A model generated the notes under the pieces. It made no database searches. It was given only the letters and a program-made list of their open reading frames with translations, and had not been told where the DNA came from. A stretch of 7,652 nucleotides of DNA, taken from Chitinophagaceae bacterium. GTDB lineage: Bacteria; Bacteroidota; Bacteroidia; Chitinophagales; Chitinophagaceae. The first letter of the stretch is position 1. Each line of letters starts with the position of its first letter. The stretch is from positions 1 through 7,652 of the forward strand of contig DPFD01000263.1 in assembly GCA_003534175.1 (NCBI GenBank), given 5' to 3'. Positions 1 through 6,157 of this stretch are shown here, in pieces. The translations under genes were made by a program, and so were the position numbers.

Positions 1-73
1 TAATCCGGTCTGCAATGGAAAAGCAGTGGGGGTTGTTCAGGTACCTGTTTTTCAGATCTTCCAGATTCATCAT
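1..73 (-). CDS. N-terminal fragment of a gene leaving the left edge; possibly transcription-repair coupling factor Mfd
   Basis: Reading leftward from 73 gives 24 open codons that run off the window. They begin with two consecutive ATG codons (73 and 70), followed by NLEDLKNRYLNNPHCFSIAD. The second ATG would give MNLEDL and fits equally well. The short amphipathic pattern (Leu, then Tyr, then Asn-Pro, then Ile-Ala) resembles the extreme N-terminus of Bacteroidota Mfd proteins as I remember them. Mfd is a large cytoplasmic ATPase that removes RNA polymerase stalled at DNA lesions and recruits UvrA. With only 24 residues this name is a guess. That a real gene starts here is better supported: a good TAnnTTTG promoter box lies 26 nt upstream, and the gap to the oxidoreductase on the other strand looks like a normal divergent intergenic region. 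The only other upstream ATG nearby (89) is out of frame and stops after two codons. Confidence 0.5.
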   Translation of the reverse strand, partial: MMNLEDLKNRYLNNPHCFSIADRI

Positions 74-99
74 AAACTCAATGCAACATCAGGCGGCTG

Positions 100-130
100 C
101 AAAGATAAACTTCCCGGCAGATCATCCATA
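100..130 (-). promoter_or_regulatory. Bacteroidota-type promoter for the leftward gene
   Basis: On the minus strand TATCTTTG (107 to 100) matches the Bacteroidota -7 consensus TAnnTTTG exactly. TATG (130 to 127) lies 19 bases further upstream and differs from the -33 consensus TTTG by one base; 19-21 is the usual spacing. The predicted transcript would begin a few bases below 100 and have a leader of roughly 20-25 nt before the ATG at 73. The consensus is established for this phylum; the site itself is a prediction. Confidence 0.55.
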
Positions 131-166
131 CTTAAATCATTATTTTAATGTAACTTCCTGCTGATT

Positions 167-913
167 ATGGGTAATCAGAAATGGCATACCGGAAAAGTGA
201 TTCGAATTGAATCGGCCGCTGCAGGTACCCGCAGGTTTTTTGTTGAGGTGGAGGGTATGGAGGATTTTCAGTTTAAACCCGGACAGTTTGTAACACTGGA
301 TTTGCCGATACATGAAAAGCCCAATAAACGCTGGAGGAGTTATTCTATTGCCAGTTGGCCTGATGGCACCAATGTGTTTGAGTTGTGCATTGTATTGCTG
401 GAAGGTGGTGCGGGCACCCGGTATTTATTCAATGAGGTGAGTGTAGGGCACACGCTTACCTTTATGGGGCCACTGGGCGTTTTCACTTTGCCGGATGTGA
501 TTGAGAAAGAATTGTTCTTCATTTGTACCGGTACTGGCATAGCGCCGTTTCGGAGTATGTTGCATCACATTGCCATACACAATGTACCTCACCAGGGCAT
601 TCATTTACTGTTTGGCACCCGCAGGCGCGAGAATTTACTGTACTACGAAGATATGCGCCATCTCACGGAACTCATCCCACATTTTCATTACTGGCCTACC
701 TTATCCCGCGAAGAGTGGGAAGGGAAAACAGGATATGTACATCAGATTTATGAAGATATTTTAAAACCCAAGATTACTGAAAAGGGTTGTGCGGAAGAAT
801 GCCATGTAGCATTTTATTTATGTGGATGGAAGGATATGATTGATGAGGCTAAAAAGCGCATTCAGGAATTAGGTTTCAGCCGGAAATGCATTCATCAGGA
901 ACTGTACGGGTAG
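167..913 (+). CDS. Stand-alone ferredoxin-NADP reductase-like FAD oxidoreductase
   Basis: This soluble 248-residue protein belongs to the ferredoxin-NADP+ reductase superfamily and moves electrons between NAD(P)H and a one-electron carrier through FAD. The FAD-binding barrel covers about residues 6-110: FKPGQF at 36-41, the flavin motif RSYS at 57-60, the phosphate-contacting GGAGTRYL at 80-87 and GPLG at 101-104. The NAD(P)-binding domain follows with CTGTGIAPFRSM at 120-131, FGTRRRENLLYYEDM at 149-163 and YLCG at 217-220. No 2Fe-2S ferredoxin domain, oxygenase domain, signal peptide or membrane segment is present, so the partner must be a separate protein, and none is in the window. The length is normal for a single-chain reductase. 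The C-terminus is QELYG, with Tyr next to last. The ATG at 167 is the first in frame and places the barrel near the N-terminus; no clear ribosome-binding site is visible. Family is secure. Physiological partner and NADH/NADPH preference cannot be read from the sequence. Confidence 0.88.
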   Translation: MGNQKWHTGKVIRIESAAAGTRRFFVEVEGMEDFQFKPGQFVTLDLPIHEKPNKRWRSYSIASWPDGTNVFELCIVLLEGGAGTRYLFNEVSVGHTLTFMGPLGVFTLPDVIEKELFFICTGTGIAPFRSMLHHIAIHNVPHQGIHLLFGTRRRENLLYYEDMRHLTELIPHFHYWPTLSREEWEGKTGYVHQIYEDILKPKITEKGCAEECHVAFYLCGWKDMIDEAKKRIQELGFSRKCIHQELYG

Positions 914-925
914 GGGTGTAGGGGT
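910..925. repeat. Tandem octamer GTAGGGGT x2 across the reductase stop codon
   Basis: GTAGGGGT occurs twice in a row at 910-917 and 918-925, and the TAG of the first copy is the stop codon of the reductase gene. Another GTG follows. It is too short to be called a functional repeat; a slippage duplication is the simplest explanation. Confidence 0.6.
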
Positions 926-1021
926 GTGTTGATGAGTGCAGCGGGTTATGGCTCCAATTATATTTCCATACATATCAACTTCTGAATCGGGAAATCATTG
1001 CATGGTGTGTATTGCTCCCTT

Positions 1022-1052
1022 AAAAGGATGATGATATTCTATACCTTTTTTT
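1022..1052 (+). terminator. Weak terminator candidate in the convergent gap (914-1104)
   Basis: The 191-base gap between the convergent reductase and glyS genes holds no credible gene. The only terminator-like element is AAAAGG (1022-1027) pairing with CCTTTT (1044-1049) across a 16-base loop, continuing into TTT. The T run at 1046-1052 is the best part; the stem is short and AT-rich and the loop is long. It could end the reductase transcript, 109 bases after its stop. I found no convincing hairpin for the glyS transcript on the other strand. Confidence 0.25.
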
Positions 1053-1104
1053 ATGGATAAGCGTTAATCTGCTGAAGAAACAAAACCTCTGAAGCTGTAA
1101 AAAT

Positions 1105-2556
1105 CTATCCGTTGATCAACTCCATCACCTTCGTCCTCACCTGTGACATGGGAATGCGTTCCTGGCGCATGTCATCGCGGTAGCGGATGGTGACTGTCTG
1201 GTCTTCTTTTGTTTGATGGTCAATGGTTACACAGAAAGGCGTTCCAATGGCATCCATGCGGCGGTATCTTTTGCCAATTGCATCCTTCTCTTCATAAAAG
1301 CATTGAAAATGGGGCCGGCATTCAGTCATGAGTTCACGCGCAATTTCGGGCAGGCCATCTTTTTTCAACAAGGGCAGTACCGCCAGTTTCACCGGAGCCA
1401 GGGCCGCAGGAAGTTTCATCACCACGCGGCTGTCATCGGTTCCATCTTCTTTTTTCCAATGTTCTTCCCGGTAACTCATGCTGATAACGGTAAGGAATAA
1501 ACGATCTAAACCGATCGATGTTTCTACCACATACGGTATGTAGTTACCAATGGGTTTCCCGGCTTCATTCAAATCGTTATCGAAATACTGTATTTTCTTT
1601 TTGCTGTATTCCTGGTGCTGCTTCAAATCAAAATCAGTCCGGCTGTGTATGCCCTCCAGTTCTTTCCATCCAAATGGAAATTCAAATTCAATATCTACGG
1701 CGGCATCTGCATAATGTGCGAGTTTCACATGGTTGTGGTAGCGCAGTTTTTCTGCAGGAATACCAATACTTTCCAGCCATTTTTTACGATGATCTTTCCA
1801 GTATTCATACCATTCCATCTGAGTGCCGGGACGCACAAAGAATTGCATCTCCATCTGTTCAAACTCACGCATCCGGAAAATAAACTGACGCGCCACAATT
1901 TCATTTCTGAAAGCCTTTCCGGTTTGTGCAATACCAAACGGAATCTTCATGCGTCCGGTTTTCTGTACATTCAGGAAATTCACAAAAATGCCCTGCGCGG
2001 TTTCGGGCCTGAGGTAAATGGTGTCGGCATCTCCGGCCACACTGCCCATTTGTGTGCTGAACATCAGGTTAAACTGACGCACATCTGTCCAGTTGCAGGT
2101 TTTGCTCACCGAGCATTTTATCTGTTGGGTTTCAATCAACTTTTTCAATCCGTCAAAATCATTGGCCGCCAGCAGCTGATCCATGGTATCCAGCAGGGCT
2201 TTGCCCTCTGCTTCAGGCAAGGTTTCGGCATGCGATTCCAGTAAGTGATCCACCCGGTAGCGTTTGTTGCTGTCTTTGTTGTCAATCATCGGATCACTGA
2301 AATTATCAACGTGTCCGCTCGCTTTCCAGGTGGTGGGATGCATAAATATGGCGGCGTCAATGCCCACAATATGGTCGTGCAGTTGCGTCATGCTTTTCCA
2401 CCAGGCATCCCTCAGATTTTTCTTGAGTGGCGCCCCCATTTGCCCGTAATCATACACAGCACTTAAGCCGTCGTATAACTCCGAAGATTGAAAGATGAAA
2501 CCGTATTCCTTGCAGTGTGCAATGATATCCTGAAATAATTTCGCGTCGTTTGCCAT
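1105..2556 (-). CDS. glyS: Glycyl-tRNA synthetase, alpha2 (single-chain) type
   Basis: This cytoplasmic class II aminoacyl-tRNA synthetase attaches glycine to tRNA-Gly using ATP. At 483 residues it is the homodimeric form found in archaea, eukaryotes and some bacteria, not the alpha2beta2 GlyQ/GlyS form. Visible landmarks are the motif 1 region around 51-95 (WWKSM, then HPTTWKASGHVDNFSDP at 73-89), the active-site strand YLRPETAQGIFVNF at 181-194, motif 2 from FRNEI at 216 through REFEQMEMQFF at 230-240, the substrate-pocket stretch ELEGIHSRTDFDLKQH at 299-314, and motif 3 ETSIGLDRLFL at 345-355. The anticodon-binding domain starts near LAPVKLAVLPL at 386-396 and runs to the end. The cysteine-rich insertion before QFNLMF, a CPxCG-like metal site in some homologues, is reduced here to C148 and C154 in KCSVSKTCNW. 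The gene appears monocistronic, with an ATG seven bases below its promoter box. Function is very secure. Confidence 0.97.
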   Translation of the reverse strand: MANDAKLFQDIIAHCKEYGFIFQSSELYDGLSAVYDYGQMGAPLKKNLRDAWWKSMTQLHDHIVGIDAAIFMHPTTWKASGHVDNFSDPMIDNKDSNKRYRVDHLLESHAETLPEAEGKALLDTMDQLLAANDFDGLKKLIETQQIKCSVSKTCNWTDVRQFNLMFSTQMGSVAGDADTIYLRPETAQGIFVNFLNVQKTGRMKIPFGIAQTGKAFRNEIVARQFIFRMREFEQMEMQFFVRPGTQMEWYEYWKDHRKKWLESIGIPAEKLRYHNHVKLAHYADAAVDIEFEFPFGWKELEGIHSRTDFDLKQHQEYSKKKIQYFDNDLNEAGKPIGNYIPYVVETSIGLDRLFLTVISMSYREEHWKKEDGTDDSRVVMKLPAALAPVKLAVLPLLKKDGLPEIARELMTECRPHFQCFYEEKDAIGKRYRRMDAIGTPFCVTIDHQTKEDQTVTIRYRDDMRQERIPMSQVRTKVMELING

Positions 2557-2563
2557 AAGGCTG

Positions 2564-2595
2564 CAAAGATAATAGTTCCCCCTTTTCTACTGTAA
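2564..2595 (-). promoter_or_regulatory. glyS promoter, probably giving a near-leaderless mRNA
   Basis: On the minus strand TATCTTTG (2571 to 2564) is an exact TAnnTTTG -7 box. Only CAGCCTT separates it from the glyS ATG at 2556. Transcription in this phylum starts a few bases after this box, so the 5' leader would be roughly 0-5 nt. The -33 element is poor: TTAC (2595 to 2592), 20 bases upstream, is the nearest candidate. Initiation may therefore rely on the -7 box, or the real promoter may lie elsewhere. Confidence 0.5.
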
Positions 2596-2602
2596 TTTTT
2601 GA

Positions 2603-2636
2603 TAGCAGGTCCGCCTACCTCCTAATTGCTACAATT
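2603..2636. repeat. Small inverted repeats in the divergent glyS / lipoprotein gap
   Basis: The 148-base gap at 2557-2704 holds no gene on either strand that I can support. It contains AATTG-CTA-CAATT (2624-2636), a perfect 5-base inverted repeat with a 3-base spacer. Next to it is AGGT (2607-2610) facing ACCT (2617-2620), flanked by TAGC (2603-2606) and GCTA (2628-2631). They lie about 70-100 bases upstream of the lipoprotein TTG start, where an operator could sit. Arms this short can also arise by chance in AT-rich DNA. Confidence 0.3.
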
Positions 2637-2704
2637 TTCTTAAATGCCGTATATCATTATGGTTTCACCGAAGCATTGTATATATTGCCATTCAATCGCC
2701 TGAC

Positions 2705-3751
2705 TTGTTTCCATTTAAAAAAATATGCTTTGTGATAGCCTGCATGTGGTGTGCGGGTTGGTCGTGCACTTCCAAACCGGCGGAGAAAAAGATACATCGT
2801 GCCTTTTATTACTGGAAATCGGTTTTTCACATTTCACCGGCTGAGGCGGATTGGCTGGATTCCCTGCAGGTGAACACCTTATATGTGCGGTATTTCGATG
2901 TGGCCTGGGATGCCACCACGCAACAACCGGTTCCGCTGGCACCGCTGCGTCCGGGCAGGGGCGTTACACTGGAAAACCTGCCACAGCAAATCATCCCTAC
3001 GGTTTTTATCACCAATGAAACCATGCTGAGGATGAGTGATGCACAGATACCCGCACTGGCTGAAGATATACTTCAGTTGATTTCGTCTACCCATACTATG
3101 CTGAAGGCGAAACCTTCCGTCCAGATACAAATAGATTGCGACTGGAATGCAACATCTAAAAGCCGCTACTTTGCGTTACTGGAAAAACTGCAGCAACTGG
3201 ATTCAACCCGTACGTATTCCGCCACCATTCGGTTGCATCAGTTGAAGTATGCAAATGCTACCGGTGTGCCGCCGGTTTCCAGAGGGTTGCTGATGTGTTA
3301 CAACATGGGCAACATCAAAAGTATTGAAACCCGTAACTCCATCCTCGATCCGCAGGAAGTGCAGCGCTATACTACAGGATTCAGTACTTATGCGTTACCG
3401 GTAGATGTGGCTTTTCCGTTGTTTGGGTGGGCGGTACTCTTCAGGAATCAGCAATATGCCGGCCTGCTGCAGCTGAACAATCCCAACGCCATTGCAGGCA
3501 TTTCGGAGAAAACCGGCAACAACAGTTACCGTGTTTTGAAGGACACCACCCTTTTCGGATATGCGTTAATGAAAGACGACCTCCTGCGTATAGAAAGCAG
3601 TGAAGTACAGGATATTCTCCAGGCTGCCTCACTGTTGCAGGGAAAGTTTTCTAACGATTCATTTTCTGTTTCACTCTACCATTTGGATACAGTAATTTTA
3701 AATAAATACACCACCCATGAACTGGAAGCTGTTTACCATAGCCTGCGTTAG
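2705..3751 (+). CDS. Predicted lipoprotein of unknown function, possible TIM-barrel fold
   Basis: I do not recognise a characterised function. The 348-residue product has a lipoprotein-like signal: KK at 5-6, a hydrophobic core at 7-19 and Cys21 in AGWSC, a relaxed lipobox. Lys-rich residues follow the Cys (CTSKPAEKK). No acidic surface-export tag directly follows the Cys, so the inner leaflet of the outer membrane is the likeliest location. The mature part alternates strands and helices: FYYWKSVF at 34-41, NTLYVRYFDVAWD at 57-69, QIIPTVFITN at 95-104, VQIQIDCDWN at 139-148, YSATIRLHQLKY at 171-182, RGLLMCYNMGN at 193-203 and FPLFGWAVLF at 237-246. This rhythm, with acidic residues at strand ends (D143, D145), recalls glycosidase-like TIM barrels such as the DUF3142 type; that is inference. 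The start is TTG. No in-frame ATG lies upstream in the gap, and the first internal ATG (Met14) would remove most of the signal. Its end overlaps the next gene by 35 nt, indicating co-translation. Confidence 0.8.
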   Translation: MFPFKKICFVIACMWCAGWSCTSKPAEKKIHRAFYYWKSVFHISPAEADWLDSLQVNTLYVRYFDVAWDATTQQPVPLAPLRPGRGVTLENLPQQIIPTVFITNETMLRMSDAQIPALAEDILQLISSTHTMLKAKPSVQIQIDCDWNATSKSRYFALLEKLQQLDSTRTYSATIRLHQLKYANATGVPPVSRGLLMCYNMGNIKSIETRNSILDPQEVQRYTTGFSTYALPVDVAFPLFGWAVLFRNQQYAGLLQLNNPNAIAGISEKTGNNSYRVLKDTTLFGYALMKDDLLRIESSEVQDILQAASLLQGKFSNDSFSVSLYHLDTVILNKYTTHELEAVYHSLR

Positions 3752-6104
3752 TGTTTCACTTTCTGCTGTTCCTCAGAATATGATTGGCTGCGGACCCGGA
3801 GTAGATCCATACGATTATTATGCGCATTTCTTTAATGCCGACCAGTGGGAAGAGGATAAAGCCTATCGTCCTTTTTATTATACAGGATATTCCTTTTTGT
3901 ACGATGGTTTCGAGCAAGACCCGGCGCCTGATCAGCTGATTGAGGAATGGGTGCGTTACACCGGCCCGTCGGTTACAGCAACTGATGCTGCAACCTTCAT
4001 CATGGGAGACCACCTGAAATCCATGACTGAGTTGTATCAACAGTTAGGAAAGAAAAAGTTTCAGTTGTCAGACACTGCATTGATGCAGAACAGCATGACG
4101 AACTATTTCCGTAAAAGCAAGGACCGCGAAGGGCTGGGCTATCTCATCTTCGCCAAAAGAGTGGAGCCGTATGTTACGGGAGGTGAGTACGAATGGGATG
4201 CAATCAACCGCGACAGCCTCCGGATGAGTGAGTTACTCAAAGAGGGTTTGCAGCTTTATGGCAAAGCTAAAAAAGATGTTTATAAACTCAGGTACGCGTA
4301 CCAGTTAGTAAGGCTTGCTCATTACAATGGACAATACGAAGAGGCTGTATCATTGTACGATAGCCTCGTAGCCCCAAATAAGTACCCGTCGGTATTGCAG
4401 TACCTCAGCCTGGCCCAGAAAGGAGGTGCCCTGTATAAACTGGGGCAGCGGGAAGAGGCGGCATACATTTTCAGTAAAGCATTCAGCGCCGGCAATGCCA
4501 AGCGGGAGTCGAACTATCTGAGTTTCAGGTGGAGCATTGATCCCACTCAACCGATGGATCAGTATCTGGCATTTTGTAAAAATGATGCGGAACGGGCCGA
4601 TATGATGGCCTTGTTTGGTTTTGCAACGCAGGGTCCGGCTATCCATATCTTGGAATCAATGCACCGCATCGCCCCGGCTTCCACAGCCCTTGAAGTGCTG
4701 GCTGTTCGGGAAATCAATAAAATGGAAGAAACATTTTATTCGCCTTACCTGCATGGAAAGAAAGGCGGATATGATTTTTATTATTTCTGGGAAGATGATG
4801 CATCCGCACGCACCATGCAGGAAAAACAACAGGATGTGTTTAAACTGGCGGATATGCTGAGCCTGTGGTCGAGAGATGCCAGGGTGAAGAACAGAGGACT
4901 GTACGCTACCGGTGCCGCCTACCTGTACATGATGGTTCAGGATTTTACCAAAGCCAATCAAATGATTCAGGAAGGAGAACGGTATAGGATGAGTGAAAAA
5001 GTGAAAGATCAATGGACCTTCACCCACTTGATGATAGCATTGAATGAATCGCAGGTGATGAACGCGGCTACGGAAGAAAAACTACTGCCTTCATTGCAGT
5101 GGGCATTGAATAAGGCGTTGGATGAAAAAAACAGAAACGGTATTCAGTATGAACAGCCACAGCGCTGGATACAGTTATACCGAAATCTGATGAATGTAGT
5201 ACTGGCCAAGAAATACCATGCTGAAGGTAACCGGTTGAAAGAAGCGCTGGCAGTTGGTGCGGCGTACTCTATATACGGAGACGGAACCGGCATAACCCAC
5301 GTGCGCAACAAACTTACAGCGGAGGATGTACATAAAATGTATGATCTGTTTACTGAAAAAAATCCCACCGCTTTCAATCGTTTTCTGATGCAGCACAATT
5401 CCATCCGGCTGGCCGATGTGGTTGATTTTGCAGGCACCGCCTACCTGCGCGAGCATGATTTTAAGAATGCCGTTGCATGGTTGCAGAAATCAACTGAAGG
5501 AGCGTATCCCATCCATAAAGATCCGTTTAAAGATTTACTGTACGACAGGGAGGAGGTTTTTTCGGATGAAACCGTTACCACCACCAAGCTGGAATTTGCA
5601 AGGGAGATGCTGCGTCTACAGGAACTGAGCAGCGTGAAATCAAAAAATCAGGCGGCATACCTTTATAAAATGGCACTGGGCCTCTACAATATGTCGTACT
5701 ACGGGTACGCGTGGGAGTTAGTAGAGTATTTCCGTTCAGGTAGCGACGGATACTTTATCCCTGAAGATGCTGATTATTTCAAAAGAGAATATTATGGCGT
5801 GTTTGCTGCTCATGATACCTTTAAACATGCCATGGAGGCTAGTAAAGACAAGGAGTTTAAAGCCCGCTGCCTGTTTATGATGGCCAAATGTGCACAAAAG
5901 CAAACGCAGCAACCGCAATATAACTGGCGGGCGGAGTATGACACTTACAGCAATGCGTATAAACTGTACTCCACCGAATTTAAAATGAATGTGCATTTTC
6001 CTCAGTTGGTGGCTGATTTTGGTAAAACACGTTTTTATTTGGAAGCGTATAATACTTGCAGTTACCTGCGCGATTTTGTTCAGCGCGAACAACGCAGGAA
6101 ATAA
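3717..6104 (+). CDS. Large TPR-like helical-repeat lipoprotein of unknown function
   Basis: This 795-residue protein has no function I can name. The N-terminus has Lys4, a hydrophobic core at 5-18 and MIGC ending at Cys25, a credible lipobox. Export to the periplasm or outer membrane is therefore likely. Just after the Cys comes GPGVDPYDYYAHFF (26-39), a tyrosine-rich stretch that I associate from memory with an uncharacterised Bacteroidota family. The rest looks almost entirely helical. TPR-like helix pairs are visible near 192-218, 227-257 (ALYKLGQREEAAYIFSKAF is the clearest), 394-422, 571-590 and 644-671. The protein is rich in Tyr, Phe and Trp (for example GYDFYYFWEDD at 351-361) and shows no catalytic motif, so a scaffold or binding role is the fair guess. 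Its ATG lies inside the preceding lipoprotein gene, suggesting coupled translation and joint function. Two TPR-like helices share near-identical DNA (4291-4310 and 5704-5723). A bidirectional terminator follows directly. Confidence 0.85.
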   Translation: MNWKLFTIACVSVSLSAVPQNMIGCGPGVDPYDYYAHFFNADQWEEDKAYRPFYYTGYSFLYDGFEQDPAPDQLIEEWVRYTGPSVTATDAATFIMGDHLKSMTELYQQLGKKKFQLSDTALMQNSMTNYFRKSKDREGLGYLIFAKRVEPYVTGGEYEWDAINRDSLRMSELLKEGLQLYGKAKKDVYKLRYAYQLVRLAHYNGQYEEAVSLYDSLVAPNKYPSVLQYLSLAQKGGALYKLGQREEAAYIFSKAFSAGNAKRESNYLSFRWSIDPTQPMDQYLAFCKNDAERADMMALFGFATQGPAIHILESMHRIAPASTALEVLAVREINKMEETFYSPYLHGKKGGYDFYYFWEDDASARTMQEKQQDVFKLADMLSLWSRDARVKNRGLYATGAAYLYMMVQDFTKANQMIQEGERYRMSEKVKDQWTFTHLMIALNESQVMNAATEEKLLPSLQWALNKALDEKNRNGIQYEQPQRWIQLYRNLMNVVLAKKYHAEGNRLKEALAVGAAYSIYGDGTGITHVRNKLTAEDVHKMYDLFTEKNPTAFNRFLMQHNSIRLADVVDFAGTAYLREHDFKNAVAWLQKSTEGAYPIHKDPFKDLLYDREEVFSDETVTTTKLEFAREMLRLQELSSVKSKNQAAYLYKMALGLYNMSYYGYAWELVEYFRSGSDGYFIPEDADYFKREYYGVFAAHDTFKHAMEASKDKEFKARCLFMMAKCAQKQTQQPQYNWRAEYDTYSNAYKLYSTEFKMNVHFPQLVADFGKTRFYLEAYNTCSYLRDFVQREQRRK

Positions 6105-6105
6105 A

Positions 6106-6137
6106 AAAAGAGCCAGATCTTTCGAAATGGCTCCTTT
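6106..6137. terminator. Bidirectional intrinsic terminator between converging genes
   Basis: GAGCCA (6110-6115) pairs with TGGCTC (6128-6133) around a 12-base loop. Beyond one A/C mismatch, three more A-T pairs (6106-6108 with 6135-6137) extend the stem. On the minus strand the hairpin runs into seven T residues (6109 to 6103), a classic intrinsic terminator for nrdJ, whose stop is 25 bases away. On the plus strand the shorter CCTTT tail follows, so it can also end the lipoprotein operon, though less strongly. Its position between two convergent stops supports the call. Confidence 0.8.
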
Positions 6138-6157
6138 AAGCGGTTAGTTTTTACCTA

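Noticed and set aside
141..148. TATTTTAA as the -7 box of the reductase gene
   Set aside because: It lacks the final TG of the consensus and has no upstream -33 partner.
1018..1027. CCTTAAAAGG as a terminator hairpin by itself
   Set aside because: The arms leave only a two-base loop, which cannot form a hairpin; the wider pairing with 1044-1049 is listed as a weak candidate instead.
1067..1096. CTGAAG repeated near 1071 and 1090 downstream of glyS
   Set aside because: It is a direct repeat of six bases, so it forms no stem, and the length is within chance.
1615..2244. 209-codon plus-strand open frame antisense to glyS
   Set aside because: It lies wholly inside a confidently identified GlyRS gene, has no recognisable domain, and its His/Cys/Phe-heavy composition is typical of an antisense shadow.
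2680..2687. ATATATTG as the -7 box of the lipoprotein operon
   Set aside because: It matches TAnnTTTG only at the final TTG and no -33 element is seen at proper spacing; the promoter of this operon is undetermined.
4656..5027. 123-codon minus-strand open frame inside the TPR lipoprotein gene
   Set aside because: The opposite-strand frame is long, continuous and has coherent helical repeats; this one shows no motif or start signal.
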